Shown: piece after piece, positions 49,175 to 59,325 of the stretch
Numbering within the stretch: position 1 is the stretch's first letter
Layout: every line of letters starts with the position of its first letter
From: an uncultured Pseudomonadota bacterium
Lineage (GTDB): Bacteria; Pseudomonadota; Gammaproteobacteria; Burkholderiales; SG8-39
Reading direction: 5' to 3'
Length of the DNA stretch: 64,000 nucleotides
Assembly: GCA_903834835.1 (NCBI GenBank)
Contig: CAILKO010000024.1
Span: 1 to 64,000, forward strand
Position numbers and translations under genes: made by a program
Notes under the pieces: generated by a model
Told to the model about the DNA's origin: nothing
What the model saw: only the letters and a program-made list of their open reading frames with translations
The model's database searches: none

Positions 49175-52021
49175 ATGACCGAGCTTCAGGCGCACCCCGA
49201 CGCAGACGCGCTGCTCCGGGTCATCGACGATCTTCTGCGCGATGCGCACCGCGGCAGGGCGCCTGCTGCACACCTTGACAGCCTGATCGAGCGCGACCTC
49301 GGGCTCGACAGCCTTGCGCGCGTCGAACTCATCATGCGAGTCGAACGCAGCCTCGGTATCCGCCTGCCCGAGAACGCCCTCGGCGATGCCGAGACACCGC
49401 GCGACCTGCTCCGGTTGCTGCGCGGCGCCCGCGCAGCCTCCTCCGATGCCGGGGGCAGGTCGGCGCACGATGACACGGACGTCCTGTCGCACGGAGCCGG
49501 CGCAGGCATGCCGGTGCGCGCGAGCACCCTCATTGAAGCTCTGTTGTGGCACGTCGAGCGCCAGCCGGAGCGCGTGTCGGTGCTGCTGCTGGCCGGCGAA
49601 CGCGAGGAAGCGCTCAGCTACGGCCGCCTTTACGCCTCGGCCCTGCGCTATGCGGGAGGGCTCGCCCGCGCAGGCCTGATGCCCGGCCAGACCGTCGCAA
49701 TCATGCTGCCCACAGGCGCGGAATACCTGTACTGCTTCTACGGCGTGCTGCTCTCGGGCGGTGTTCCCGTGCCGCTCTACCCGCCGGCGCGCCTGTCCCA
49801 GATCGAGGATCATCTGAAACGGCACATCGGGATCCTGAGAAACGCGCGCGCGACCCTGCTGGTCACCGTTCCCGAGGCGAAGGGCATCGCCTACCTGCTC
49901 AGCGCCCAGGTGGACAGCCTGCGCGGCGTCTACATGCCCTCCGAGCTCGACGTGCCCGACCACGACCATGCGCCCATCGTCGGCAGGCCCGCGGACATCG
50001 CGTTCCTGCAGTACACCTCGGGCAGTACCGGCCAGCCGAAGGGCGTCGTGCTCACCCACGACAACCTGCTTGCCAACGTGCGTGCAATGGGTCGCGCGGT
50101 CGCGGCAGGACCCTCGGACATATTCGTAAGCTGGCTGCCGCTCTACCACGACATGGGCCTGATCGGCGGATGCTTCGCGACGCTCTACCACGGATTTCCT
50201 GTGGTGCTGATGTCGCCACTTGCCTTTCTAGCGCGCCCCGTAAGCTGGCTGCAGGCGATCCACCGACATCGGGGCACAATTTCCGGCGGCCCGAACTTCG
50301 CCTTCGAACTGTGTCTGCGCCGTATCCCGGACGAGGCGCTCGAAGGCATCGACCTCGGCAGCTGGCGCTTCGCATTCAACGGCGCAGAGCCCGTGGTGCC
50401 CGATACGCTGCGCGCCTTCGAGGAGCGGTTCGCGCGCTGGGGCCTGCGCAGACGCGTCATGTCCCCGGTGTACGGCCTCGCGGAATGCTCGGTCGGGCTC
50501 GCCTTCACACCGCCCGGCGAGGCCTGGCAGTCGCAGGTACTGGACCGGCGCATCTTCGCGCGGGACGGAACCGCGAGGCCCGCAGACGCGGACACACCGG
50601 CCGAACAGCGCGTCGAGATCGTCGGCTGCGGCCGCGTGATTCCCGAGCATGAAGTGAGAGTCGTCGATGCGGCCGGCTTCGAACTGCCCGACCGCAACGA
50701 AGGCTTCCTGGAATTCCGCGGACCGTCGGCGACCTCGGGGTATTTGCGCAACCCCGCCGCGACAGCCGCCCTGTTCAACCGCGACTGGCTGCGCACCGGC
50801 GACCGCGCCTACCTCGCCGACGGGATGCTCTACATCACAGGACGGGAGAAGGACATCATCATCCGCGGCGGCCGCAACATCAGCCCCTATGAACTCGAAG
50901 AAGCTGTGGGCGACCTTGAAGGCGTGCGGCGCGGCTGCGTCGCTGTGTTCGGTTCGCGCGACGCCGCAAGCGGGACGGAAAAGGTCGTCGTGCTCGCCGA
51001 AACCCGCGAGACGGATGCCGCCCGCATGGACGTCCTGCGCGGGCAGATCAACGAGCGCGCGATCGCGTTGATCGGCGCGCCCGCGGACGACATCGTTCTC
51101 GCGCCTCCCCAATCGGTACCCAAGACTTCCAGCGGCAAGATCCGCCGCGCGGCGAGCCGCGAGTTCTACGAGCGCGGCGCAGGCGCGATGCGGCCCGCGC
51201 CGGTGTGGATGCAGCTCGCCCGGCTGCTCTGGTCAGCCATTCTGCCGGGCATGCGTCGCGCGCTGCGCGTGGCGGGCGCGATACTGTTCGCAGCGCGCGC
51301 CTGGCTCGCCTTTGCGCTGATTTCCCCCCTGGCGCTGATCGCGAGCCTGCTCGCGCCGGCTCGGCACGCCTGGGGGCTCGGCCACCGGATGGCTCGCCTG
51401 TTCTTCGCACTTGCCGGGATTCCAGTCTCGGCGCAGGGCCTGTCGCATCTGCCCGAAGGCCCCTGTGTAGTCGTTGCCAATCACACCAGCTACCTCGATG
51501 CGGTGGCGCTGCTTGCGCTGATCGACCGGCGCCATTTCGCGTTCGTGGCGAAGAATGAATTCGAGCGCAATCCGCTGATGCGCCGGCTGCTCGGCGCATT
51601 CGGCACACGGTTCGTCGAGCGCAACGAAACGGCCGAAAGCGTCGCGCATGCGGGACGCCTGCTGGAGGCCGCGCGAACCGGCACCTCGCTCATCGTTTTT
51701 GCGGAAGGGGCGCTGCGCCGCCAGACCGGACTCGCCGCGTTCCGGGGCGGCGCGTTCCAGGTCGCTGCGCAGGCCGGCGTACCGGTGATACCCGCCGCGA
51801 TCCGCGGCGCGCGGATGGTGCTGCGCGACGAAACCTGGCTGCCGCGCCGCGGATCGGTACATGTCCATTTCAGCGCGCCCGTCACCGCCGCCGGGACCGA
51901 CTGGAAGGCCGCCGTCGCACTGCGCGATCAGGTACGCTTGGAAATACTCGGACATTGCGGCGAGCCTGATCTGACGCTCGCCGCGCGCAACGAACAGGAC
52001 AACGAAAAGGAACCCTCGTGA
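49175..52021 (+). CDS. Acyl carrier / fatty-acyl-AMP ligase / acyltransferase fusion
   Basis: 948 residues, three enzymes in one chain. Residues about 8-85 are an acyl-carrier domain with the phosphopantetheine Ser in LGLDSLARVEL (near 46). Residues about 115-665 are an AMP-forming acyl ligase of the FAAL/FadD32 branch: YTSGSTGQPKG, YGLAECSVGLAF, TGDRAYLADG and SGKIRR. A membrane helix pair (about 690-735) leads to a PlsC-type acyltransferase (about 740-930) with NHTSYLD and FAEGALRR. It could load a fatty acid onto its own carrier and pass it to a lipid or lysolipid acceptor, like bacterial Aas. Its end overlaps the next gene by four bases. Confidence 0.85.
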   Translation: MTELQAHPDADALLRVIDDLLRDAHRGRAPAAHLDSLIERDLGLDSLARVELIMRVERSLGIRLPENALGDAETPRDLLRLLRGARAASSDAGGRSAHDDTDVLSHGAGAGMPVRASTLIEALLWHVERQPERVSVLLLAGEREEALSYGRLYASALRYAGGLARAGLMPGQTVAIMLPTGAEYLYCFYGVLLSGGVPVPLYPPARLSQIEDHLKRHIGILRNARATLLVTVPEAKGIAYLLSAQVDSLRGVYMPSELDVPDHDHAPIVGRPADIAFLQYTSGSTGQPKGVVLTHDNLLANVRAMGRAVAAGPSDIFVSWLPLYHDMGLIGGCFATLYHGFPVVLMSPLAFLARPVSWLQAIHRHRGTISGGPNFAFELCLRRIPDEALEGIDLGSWRFAFNGAEPVVPDTLRAFEERFARWGLRRRVMSPVYGLAECSVGLAFTPPGEAWQSQVLDRRIFARDGTARPADADTPAEQRVEIVGCGRVIPEHEVRVVDAAGFELPDRNEGFLEFRGPSATSGYLRNPAATAALFNRDWLRTGDRAYLADGMLYITGREKDIIIRGGRNISPYELEEAVGDLEGVRRGCVAVFGSRDAASGTEKVVVLAETRETDAARMDVLRGQINERAIALIGAPADDIVLAPPQSVPKTSSGKIRRAASREFYERGAGAMRPAPVWMQLARLLWSAILPGMRRALRVAGAILFAARAWLAFALISPLALIASLLAPARHAWGLGHRMARLFFALAGIPVSAQGLSHLPEGPCVVVANHTSYLDAVALLALIDRRHFAFVAKNEFERNPLMRRLLGAFGTRFVERNETAESVAHAGRLLEAARTGTSLIVFAEGALRRQTGLAAFRGGAFQVAAQAGVPVIPAAIRGARMVLRDETWLPRRGSVHVHFSAPVTAAGTDWKAAVALRDQVRLEILGHCGEPDLTLAARNEQDNEKEPS

Positions 52022-53121
52022 AAAAGACATCCGCTGCAGGAAGCCGATCGACGCGTCCGACCAGCGTCAAATCGGCCAGACCGACCTGGCGCGCGACAGG
52101 ATCGATACCCGCGACACTCATCCCGGGCGACGGGATCGGCCCCGAGATCGTCGCGGCGGTGGTCGACATCATGAAGGCCGCCGGCGCGCCCTTTGTCTGG
52201 GAGCGCCACGAAGGCGGCATGGCCGGCATCAAGAAGCACGGCGACCCGCTGCCGCCGAAGCTCATCGATTCGATACGCAGGACCGGCCTCGCGCTCAAGG
52301 GACCGCTCGCGACACCGGTCGGCGGCGGCTATCGCTCGGTCAACGTTCGTCTGCGCGAGGAATTCAGCCTGTATGCGAACGTGCGTCCGGTGCGCACCAT
52401 GGTGCCGGGCGGACGTTACGAGGATATCGACATCGTGCTCGTGCGCGAGAATGTCGAAGGCCTGTATGTCGCCTGGGAGCACTACCTGGCGATCGGGGAC
52501 GACCCGCACGCGGTCGCCATCTCCTCGGGCGTCAACACCCGCGCCGGTTCGCGCCGGATCGCGGAGTTCGCCTTCGATTACGCGGTGAAGAACAGCCGCA
52601 AGAAAGTCACCATCGTGCACAAGGCGAACGTGCTGAAAGCGCTGACCGGAATTTTTCTCGAAACCGCGCGCGATACCGGGAAGAAATACGCGAAGAAACT
52701 GACGGTCGACGATCGCATCGTGGATGCCTGTGCAATGCAGCTTGTGCTCAACCCGTGGCAGTACGACGTCATCCTGACGACAAACCTTTTCGGGGACATC
52801 CTTTCGGACGAGATCGCCGGCCTGGTCGGGGGTCTCGGCATGGCGCCGGGCGCGAACATCGGCGAGAAAGCAGCGATATTCGAGGCCGTGCACGGCTCCG
52901 CGCCGGATATCGCCGGCAAGGGCATCGCCAACCCGCTCGCCCTGCTGCTCGCCGGCTGCCTGATGCTCGATCATGTCGGCCGCCCGGTGGTGGCGCGCCG
53001 GATCCGGCGCGCCATCGATCTCGCGCTCAAGCAGGATGGTATCCGCACGCCGGACCTAGGCGGACGTCACAAGACCCGGGATTTCGTCAAGGCGGTCATC
53101 GGAAACCTGGGAACAAGATAG
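52018..53121 (+). CDS. NAD-type isocitrate dehydrogenase (isocitrate/isopropylmalate family)
   Basis: 367 residues. ATLIPGDGIGPEIV (about 32-45) opens the beta-decarboxylating dehydrogenase fold; substrate and metal residues lie in LREEFSLYANVRPVR, NLFGDILSDEIAGLVGGLG and AVHGSAPDIAGKGIANP. The short chain and segments are those of the NAD-dependent, mitochondrial-like enzyme, not the longer NADP-dependent Icd. It oxidises isocitrate to 2-oxoglutarate. The first 30 residues are a basic extension unusual in the family, so an internal start is possible. GTG 52018 overlaps the fusion gene stop (GTGA). sucCD converge from the other side. Confidence 0.83.
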   Translation: MKKTSAAGSRSTRPTSVKSARPTWRATGSIPATLIPGDGIGPEIVAAVVDIMKAAGAPFVWERHEGGMAGIKKHGDPLPPKLIDSIRRTGLALKGPLATPVGGGYRSVNVRLREEFSLYANVRPVRTMVPGGRYEDIDIVLVRENVEGLYVAWEHYLAIGDDPHAVAISSGVNTRAGSRRIAEFAFDYAVKNSRKKVTIVHKANVLKALTGIFLETARDTGKKYAKKLTVDDRIVDACAMQLVLNPWQYDVILTTNLFGDILSDEIAGLVGGLGMAPGANIGEKAAIFEAVHGSAPDIAGKGIANPLALLLAGCLMLDHVGRPVVARRIRRAIDLALKQDGIRTPDLGGRHKTRDFVKAVIGNLGTR

Positions 53122-53149
53122 TAACTAAAACGTTACCATCTATCCCGGA
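53117..53149 (+). repeat. Dispersed palindromic element, copy 3 (degenerate)
   Basis: GATAGTAAC (53117-53125), a 6-base spacer and GTTACcaTCTATC (53132-53144) keep the GTAAC/GTTAC core and the outer GATA/TATC arms of copies 1 and 2, with mismatches between them. The right flank CTATCCCGG resembles CTATTCCGG after copy 2. It spans the stop codon of the isocitrate dehydrogenase gene (TAG, 53119-53121) and lies just before the sucD terminator, so here it cannot be an upstream promoter element for a plus-strand neighbour. Confidence 0.45.
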
Positions 53150-53153
53150 ATTC

Positions 53154-53193
53154 CAAAAAACACGGCCCGCCGGTAACGCCCGGCGGGCCGTGT
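53154..53193 (-). terminator. Intrinsic terminator of sucCD
   Basis: ACACGGCCCGCCGG (53160-53173) and CCGGCGGGCCGTGT (53180-53193) pair perfectly over 14 bases with a 6-base loop. On the minus strand the stem is followed by TTTTTT (53159-53154), 14 bases after the sucD stop. It would also act as a barrier to transcription coming from the isocitrate dehydrogenase gene. Confidence 0.93.
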
Positions 53194-53206
53194 CGGAAAT
53201 ACCGCG

Positions 53207-54085
53207 CTACTTGAGGACCGACTTCAGCGTCCGGCCCATCTCCGCTGGGTTCCGCGTTACCTTGATGCCGCATTCTTCCATCACCGCGAGCTTCTCCTGC
53301 GCCGTACCCTGGCCACCGGAAATGATCGCGCCCGCGTGACCCATCCGCTTGCCCGGCGGGGCGGTGATGCCGGCGATGAAACCGATAACCGGCTTCTTCA
53401 TGTTCTGTTTCACCCAGCGCGCCGCGATTTCCTCGTCCGTGCCGCCGATCTCGCCGACCATGATCACCGCCTCGGTGGCCGGGTCGTCATTGAACATTCT
53501 CAGCACATCGAGGTGCTTGAGGCCGTTGACGGGATCCCCGCCGATGCCGACGCAACTGGATTGCCCGAGCCCGAGTTCCATCAACTGGCCCACGGCTTCA
53601 TAGGTGAGCGTGCCGGAACGCGACACCACACCGATCGGCCCTTTCTTGTGGATATGACCCGGCATGATGCCGATCTTGATCTCGTCCGGCGTGATGACGC
53701 CGGGACAGTTCGGCCCGACCAGCAGCGTCTTCTTGCCCTGCATGCGGTAGCGGGTCTGGATCATGTCACGCACCGGGATGCCTTCGGTGATGCAGATCAC
53801 GAGTTCGATGCCGGCATCCACCGCCTCGTCGATCGCAGCCGCAGCAAAGGGTGGCGGCACGTAGATCACGGATGCGTTCGCACCGGTCTTTTCTTTCGCT
53901 TCCTTCACGCTGCCGAAGATGGGGATGCCCTCGAAGTCTTCGCCGGCCTTCTTCGGGTTCACGCCCGCCACGTAGCACGCGCGGCCGTTCGCGTAGTCGC
54001 GCGACGTACGAGTGTGGAATTGTCCGGTCTTGCCGGTAATCCCCTGGGTCATGACCCGGGTGTTCTTGTCGATGAGTATGCTCAT
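53207..54085 (-). CDS. sucD: Succinyl-CoA synthetase (ligase), alpha subunit
   Basis: 292 residues. The CoA-binding Rossmann part is seen in [20 protein letters not shown] (11-30) and [15 protein letters not shown]; the phospho-histidine is in [16 protein letters not shown] (about 241-256). With SucC it couples succinyl-CoA hydrolysis to ATP or GTP synthesis in the TCA cycle. It starts 18 bases after sucC and is followed by a strong terminator, so sucCD is a two-gene operon. Confidence 0.95.
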   Translation of the reverse strand: MSILIDKNTRVMTQGITGKTGQFHTRTSRDYANGRACYVAGVNPKKAGEDFEGIPIFGSVKEAKEKTGANASVIYVPPPFAAAAIDEAVDAGIELVICITEGIPVRDMIQTRYRMQGKKTLLVGPNCPGVITPDEIKIGIMPGHIHKKGPIGVVSRSGTLTYEAVGQLMELGLGQSSCVGIGGDPVNGLKHLDVLRMFNDDPATEAVIMVGEIGGTDEEIAARWVKQNMKKPVIGFIAGITAPPGKRMGHAGAIISGGQGTAQEKLAVMEECGIKVTRNPAEMGRTLKSVLK

Positions 54086-54103
54086 TTGGTCGCGCCCGCC
54101 GTT

Positions 54104-55267
54104 CTACGCTCTGGCCGCGGCAACGATCTTCTGCGCCGCATCTGCCATGTTCGCCGCCGAAATGATCGGCAGCCCGGAATCCGCAAGAATCTTCTTGCCG
54201 AGTTCGACGTTGGTCCCCTCGAGCCGCGCGACGAGGGGCACCTTCAGGCTGACCGCCTTGGAGGCCTCCACCAACGCCGTGGCGATCACGTCGCAGCGCA
54301 TGATGCCGCCGAAGATATTGACGAGGATCGCCTTGAGCGACGGGTTGCGCAGCATGATCTTGAAAGCCTCGATCACCTTCTCGGTGGTCGCCCCTCCGCC
54401 GACGTCCAGAAAGTTGGACGGACTGCCGCCGTAGACCTTGATGATGTCCATGGTCGCCATCGCGAGCCCGGCGCCGTTCACGAGGCAGCCGATGTCGCCA
54501 TCGAGCTGCACATAGTTGAGATCGTACTTGGAGGCCTCGACTTCGGCAGGATCTTCCTCGTCGAGATCGCGAATCGCGGAAAGTTCCGGATGGCGGAACA
54601 TAGCGTTGTCATCGAAATTCAGCTTCGCATCGAGCGCAATCACCTTGCCCTCGCCCGTGTAGATGAGCGGGTTGATCTCGGCAAGCGAGGCATCGGTCTC
54701 GACGAAACACTTGTAGAGCGCCTGGAGCAGTGCCCCGGCCTCTGCCGCCGATCCCTCCGGCACGCCGATCTTGCGTGCCATGCCTGCCGCCGCAGCCGAG
54801 GTAAGGCCCTCCACCGGTTCGATCGCGAGCTTGTGGATGCGTTCAGGCGTCTTGGCGGCGACTTCCTCGATGTCCATCCCGCCTTCGCTCGAGCCCATCA
54901 GCACGACCCGTTGCGATTCACGGTCCACGACCATCCCGACGTAGAGTTCCTTCTTGATGTCGGCGCCTTCCTCGATCAGCAGCCGCTTCACCTTCTGACC
55001 CTGAGGGCCCGTCTGGTGGGTGACGAGCTGCATGCCCAGGATCTCGCCCGCCTTCTCGCGAACCTCATCCAGCGAGCGCGCGAGCTTCACGCCGCCGCCC
55101 TTGCCGCGCCCGCCGGCATGGATCTGGGCCTTCACGACCCAGACCGGACCGCCCAGCTTCTTCGCCGCCTCAACCGCCTCATCGACGGAGAAGCACGGGA
55201 AACCGCGCGGCGTCGCGACGCCGTACTTCCGGAACAGCTCCTTGCCCTGGTATTCGTGGATTTTCAT
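54104..55267 (-). CDS. sucC: Succinyl-CoA synthetase (ligase), beta subunit
   Basis: 387 residues, standard length. [17 protein letters not shown] begins the ATP-grasp domain; [18 protein letters not shown] (about 43-60) and [18 protein letters not shown] are nucleotide and metal contacts, and [19 protein letters not shown] belongs to the ligase domain. It is upstream of sucD in the same operon. The frame is open further upstream, but ATG 55267 matches the invariant family start. The 179 bases to glpK hold both divergent promoters. The adjacent isocitrate dehydrogenase makes this a TCA-cycle locus. Confidence 0.95.
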   Translation of the reverse strand: MKIHEYQGKELFRKYGVATPRGFPCFSVDEAVEAAKKLGGPVWVVKAQIHAGGRGKGGGVKLARSLDEVREKAGEILGMQLVTHQTGPQGQKVKRLLIEEGADIKKELYVGMVVDRESQRVVLMGSSEGGMDIEEVAAKTPERIHKLAIEPVEGLTSAAAAGMARKIGVPEGSAAEAGALLQALYKCFVETDASLAEINPLIYTGEGKVIALDAKLNFDDNAMFRHPELSAIRDLDEEDPAEVEASKYDLNYVQLDGDIGCLVNGAGLAMATMDIIKVYGGSPSNFLDVGGGATTEKVIEAFKIMLRNPSLKAILVNIFGGIMRCDVIATALVEASKAVSLKVPLVARLEGTNVELGKKILADSGLPIISAANMADAAQKIVAAARA

Positions 55268-55446
55268 GCCGCGTTCCTGTGCCCGGTATGTTGTTGTGCT
55301 GGATCGGCGCTGCCTGGCGGCCGCTGCCCGCGCGTCGCTTGTTGCACTGCCGCTGCCGGCATGCGGCGACGAGCGCCGGATTCTAGCACCGGGCGCCGAT
55401 GCACTCCGCGCTGCAGGCCGGCCCGATACAGGGTGAAATACGGCGC

Positions 55447-56958
55447 ATGAAATACGTCCTCGCACTGGATCAGGGAACGACAAGTTCGCGCGCGATCGTA
55501 TTCGATGCCTCAGGCCGGCCGGTCGCCGCATCGCGGCGCGAAATCACCCAGCTATACCCGGAGCCCGGCCGCGTCGAGCATGATCCTCGGGAGATTCTCG
55601 CCACGCAGCGCGAGACGGCGCGCGAAGCGATGCGCGAAGCCGGAGTCGCACTGCGGGACCTGATGGCGGTCGGCATCACCAATCAGCGCGAGACCACGAT
55701 CATCTGGGACCGTCAGACCGGCGAACCGATCGCGAACGCCATCGTATGGCAGGACCGGCGAACCGCGGACGCCTGCCGCGAACTGCGGGAGGTTGGCGCG
55801 GAGAGCCTCGTGCGGGAACGCACGGGTCTGGTGATCGACCCCTATTTCAGCGCCACCAAGATTGCATGGCTGCTCGACAGCATTCCGGGTGCGCGCGCGC
55901 GCGCCGAGCGTGGCGAACTCGCCTTTGGCACGGTCGACACCTGGCTGGTCTGGCACCTCACCGGCAATCGCACCCACGTGACCGACGTCACGAATGCGTC
56001 GCGCACCATGCTCTACAACATCCATATGCAGGAATGGGACGACGAACTCCTGCGGCTGCTGCGGGTGCCACGCGCCCTGCTCCCGGACGTGCATCCCTCG
56101 ACTCACGCATTCGGCATGATCCCCAAGGGCATGTTCGGCGAACCGCTGATCATCGGCGGCATCGCGGGCGACCAGCAGGCCGCGCTTTTCGGCCAGGCCT
56201 GCCACCAGCCGGGCATGGCAAAGAACACCTACGGCACCGGCTGCTTCATGCTGCTCCACACCGGCGAGCGCGCGGTCCCCTCGGGACACGGCCTGCTCAC
56301 CACGCCTTGCGCCCACGTCGACACACGCGAGTACGCGCTCGAGGGCAGTGTGTTCATCGGCGGCGCGGTCGTGCAGTGGCTGCGCGACGGTCTGGAGTTC
56401 TTCGAGAGTTCGGCCGATGTGGAGCGTCTGGCCGCCTCGGTGCTCGATACCGGCGGCGTGCATCTGGTACCCGCCTTCACCGGTCTCGGGGCGCCCTACT
56501 GGGATGCCGATGCACGCGGCGCGATGATCGGACTGACACGCGGCACGACGCGCGCGCATATCGCGCGCGCGGCACTCGAATCCATCGCCTTTCAGAGTGC
56601 CGAGGTGCTCGAAGCGATGCAGCAGGATGCGGGCGAGTCCCTCAAGGAACTGCGTGTGGACGGCGGCGCCGCGGCAAACGACCTCCTGATGCAGTTCCAG
56701 GCCGATCTGCTCGGTGTGCCGGTGATCCGGCCCACGGTTCTGGAGACCACCGCACTCGGCGCGGCATATCTGGCCGGGCTTACCGTCAACCTGTGGAAGT
56801 CACGCGAGGCGCTCGCCGAGCAGTGGCAGGCCGAACGCAGCTTCGAGCCACAGATTTCGCGTTCCGAGGCGCAACAGCGAATGGTGCGCTGGAAGGAAGC
56901 GGTCAGACGCGCCGCGCACTGGGAAACGACCGGCGAGAGGCCCGACGCAGCCCGGTAA
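55447..56958 (+). CDS. glpK: Glycerol kinase
   Basis: 503 residues. [18 protein letters not shown] (3-20) is the ATP-binding phosphate-1 motif of the FGGY sugar kinases, and [18 protein letters not shown] and the later [20 protein letters not shown] segment are specific for glycerol kinase. It converts glycerol to glycerol 3-phosphate. glpF, glpD and a glp regulator are not adjacent. The frame opens earlier at 55399, but ATG 55447 matches the family start. It converges with tldD, 22 bases away. Confidence 0.93.
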   Translation: MKYVLALDQGTTSSRAIVFDASGRPVAASRREITQLYPEPGRVEHDPREILATQRETAREAMREAGVALRDLMAVGITNQRETTIIWDRQTGEPIANAIVWQDRRTADACRELREVGAESLVRERTGLVIDPYFSATKIAWLLDSIPGARARAERGELAFGTVDTWLVWHLTGNRTHVTDVTNASRTMLYNIHMQEWDDELLRLLRVPRALLPDVHPSTHAFGMIPKGMFGEPLIIGGIAGDQQAALFGQACHQPGMAKNTYGTGCFMLLHTGERAVPSGHGLLTTPCAHVDTREYALEGSVFIGGAVVQWLRDGLEFFESSADVERLAASVLDTGGVHLVPAFTGLGAPYWDADARGAMIGLTRGTTRAHIARAALESIAFQSAEVLEAMQQDAGESLKELRVDGGAAANDLLMQFQADLLGVPVIRPTVLETTALGAAYLAGLTVNLWKSREALAEQWQAERSFEPQISRSEAQQRMVRWKEAVRRAAHWETTGERPDAAR

Positions 56959-56980
56959 AGACTGCGCCGGCAGCAGGTAT

Positions 56981-58489
56981 CTAGACCGTCCCGCCCACAG
57001 TCAGTTCGTCCACCCGCAGTGTGGGCTGCCCCACGCCGACAGGCACACTCTGGCCGTCCTTGCCGCAGGTACCGATACCGGTATCGAGCTTCAGGTCGTT
57101 GCCGATCATGCTTACCCGAGTGAGCACGTCCGGGCCATTGCCGATCAGCGTTGCGCCCTTTACCGGATGCGTGACCTTGCCGTTTTCGATCAGGTAGGCC
57201 TCCGCCGCGGAAAACACGAATTTTCCGCTCGTAATATCGACCTGCCCGCCGCCGAAATTGGTGGCGTACAGCCCGTGCTTGACGCTCGCGATGATCTCCG
57301 CCGGATCGCGGTCTCCGGCAAGCATGTAGGTATTGGTCATGCGCGGCAGCGTCAGATGCGCGAAGGATTCCCTGCGCCCGTTGCCCGTTACCGGCATCTT
57401 CATGAGACGCGCATTCATGCTGTCCTGCAGGTAGCCGCGCAGCACGCCGTCCTCGATCAGCACGGTGCGCTGCGTCGGATTGCCTTCATCGTCGATGCTG
57501 AGCGAACCGCGCCTGCCAGGCAGGGTACCGTCATCCACCACCGTCACGCCGCGCGAGGCGACGCGCTCGCCGATGCGGCCCGAGAACGCTGAACTGCCCT
57601 TGCGGTTGAAATCGCCTTCAAGCCCGTGACCCACCGCCTCGTGCAGCAGCACACCCGGCCAGCCCGGCCCGAGGACCACGGTCATCGTTCCGGCAGGCGC
57701 AGGGCGGGCATCGAGATTGACGAGCGCCTGGGAAACCGCCTGGCGCGCGTACTCATCCAGTACCGCATCGGTGAAATGCGCGTAGTCGATGCGTCCGCCA
57801 CCGCCTGCGCTGCCCGATTCGCGCCGCCCGTCCTGTTCGGCGAGCACCTGGACCGACATGCGGACCAGCGGCCGCACGTCCGCCGCGATGCGCCCGTCCG
57901 AGCCAGCGACCAGCACGACCTCGTACTCACCGCCAAGGCTGGCCATGACCTGAACCACGCGCGGGTCGATCGCGCGACATTTGCGCTCCAGCTTCTCGAG
58001 CAGCGCAACCTTGGCCTCCGACGGCAGTGAAGCAAGCGGGTCAAGCGCCTCGTAGCGCGAGATCAGTGCGCCCTCGCGTGCCATCGGCATCACGGATTTT
58101 CCCGCGCGAGCGCGACGCGACTGGCCGGCCAGCCCGATGGCGCGCGTGGCGCGGGCCGCATCCTCCAGTGCCGCGAAGCTGATCTCGTCCGAGTAGGCGA
58201 ACGCAGTCTTCTCGCCCGAGATCGCGCGCACGCCTACGCCCTGGTCGATGCTGAAGCTGCCGGATTTGACGATACCTTCCTCCAGGCTCCAGCTCTCGGC
58301 GCGCGAGTACTGGAAGTAGAGATCGGCGTAGTCCACCCGGCGGGTGACCATCTCGCCGAAAATGCGCTCGAGCCCGGCCGCATCGAGGCCGAAGGGCTCG
58401 AGCAGAAAGCGTTCGGCGGTCGGCAACAGCAGTGCGCCCGCGACGGGGGGCGGGGCGGCAACATCGAACTGCGCGTTAGGTAATGCCAT
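56981..58489 (-). CDS. tldD: Metalloprotease TldD
   Basis: 502 residues. The zinc-binding HExxxH is seen in [19 protein letters not shown] (about 271-289), with a Cys ligand in [13 protein letters not shown] near the C-terminus. TldD acts with PmbA (TldE) as a heterodimeric peptidase on unfolded or modified peptides, for example in microcin and CcdA processing; pmbA is not in the window. The start overlaps the stop of the upstream amidase gene by one base (TGATG), so the two are coupled. Confidence 0.93.
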   Translation of the reverse strand: MALPNAQFDVAAPPPVAGALLLPTAERFLLEPFGLDAAGLERIFGEMVTRRVDYADLYFQYSRAESWSLEEGIVKSGSFSIDQGVGVRAISGEKTAFAYSDEISFAALEDAARATRAIGLAGQSRRARAGKSVMPMAREGALISRYEALDPLASLPSEAKVALLEKLERKCRAIDPRVVQVMASLGGEYEVVLVAGSDGRIAADVRPLVRMSVQVLAEQDGRRESGSAGGGGRIDYAHFTDAVLDEYARQAVSQALVNLDARPAPAGTMTVVLGPGWPGVLLHEAVGHGLEGDFNRKGSSAFSGRIGERVASRGVTVVDDGTLPGRRGSLSIDDEGNPTQRTVLIEDGVLRGYLQDSMNARLMKMPVTGNGRRESFAHLTLPRMTNTYMLAGDRDPAEIIASVKHGLYATNFGGGQVDITSGKFVFSAAEAYLIENGKVTHPVKGATLIGNGPDVLTRVSMIGNDLKLDTGIGTCGKDGQSVPVGVGQPTLRVDELTVGGTV

Positions 58490-59322
58490 CAGCGGATCTC
58501 CAGTTGGTCTTTGTCGAGCACGATACGCCTGTGCTCCAGTGCGGGCAGCGCGCGACGAAATTCCGCGAGCCGCTCCGTATCCATTTCAGCGATTACGGCA
58601 CCCTCGCCTTCGGCCCGTTCGGCGAGCACCGTGCCCCAGGGATCGACGATCAGCGCATGTCCGTAGGTGCGCCTGCCGCCCGCGTGCACGCCGCCCTGCG
58701 CGGGCGCAACGACATAGCAAAGGTTCTCCACCGCACGCGCGCGCAGCAGCAGGTGCCAGTGCGCGGTGCCGGTCGGTACCGTAAAGGCGGACGGCACGAA
58801 TGCGATCTCGAAGGAACCCAGCGCGCGATAGAGCTCCGGAAAGCGCATGTCGTAGCACACCGAAAGTGCTATCCGTCCATAGGGACTTTCGACCAGGGTC
58901 AGCCCGCTGCCAGCCTCGATCGCCCGTCCTTCGTCGTAGCGCTCGCCCTTGCCGCCCTCAAAACGGAACAGGTGCATCTTGTCGTAGCGCGCGACGCGCG
59001 CGCCGCTCGCGTCATATACGAGACAGGCACTGCGTATGCGCGATGGGTCCGCGCTGCGCAGTGGTGCAGTACCCGCCACAAGCCAGATTCCGTGCCGGCG
59101 CGCGGTCTCGGACAGAAAGTTCTGGATCGGCCCGTCGCCGTCGACCTCGGCGGCCTCGACCTTGTCCGATTCCCGGCGTCCGAACAGATAGAAGTTCTCC
59201 GGCAGGCCGACGAGTCGCGCACCGCCATCGGCAGCCTCGGCGATCAACCGGCCGGCCGCGGCGAGATTCTCCGCAACCTCGGCGGTCGAAGTCATCTGTA
59301 TGGCCGCAATGCGTGTTTGCAC
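58489..59322 (-). CDS. Nit1-type carbon-nitrogen hydrolase (deaminated glutathione amidase-like)
   Basis: 277 residues. The nitrilase-superfamily triad is complete: Glu in [10 protein letters not shown] (near 42), Lys in RYDKMHLF (near 114) and Cys in [14 protein letters not shown] (near 154). The YDKMHLFRF and CYDMRFPE context is that of Nit1/NitFhit, whose known role is repair of deaminated glutathione. It lies between the large YhdP-like gene (three bases away) and tldD, a conserved arrangement in betaproteobacteria. Confidence 0.9.
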   Translation of the reverse strand: MQTRIAAIQMTSTAEVAENLAAAGRLIAEAADGGARLVGLPENFYLFGRRESDKVEAAEVDGDGPIQNFLSETARRHGIWLVAGTAPLRSADPSRIRSACLVYDASGARVARYDKMHLFRFEGGKGERYDEGRAIEAGSGLTLVESPYGRIALSVCYDMRFPELYRALGSFEIAFVPSAFTVPTGTAHWHLLLRARAVENLCYVVAPAQGGVHAGGRRTYGHALIVDPWGTVLAERAEGEGAVIAEMDTERLAEFRRALPALEHRRIVLDKDQLEIR

Positions 59323-59325
59323 GTC

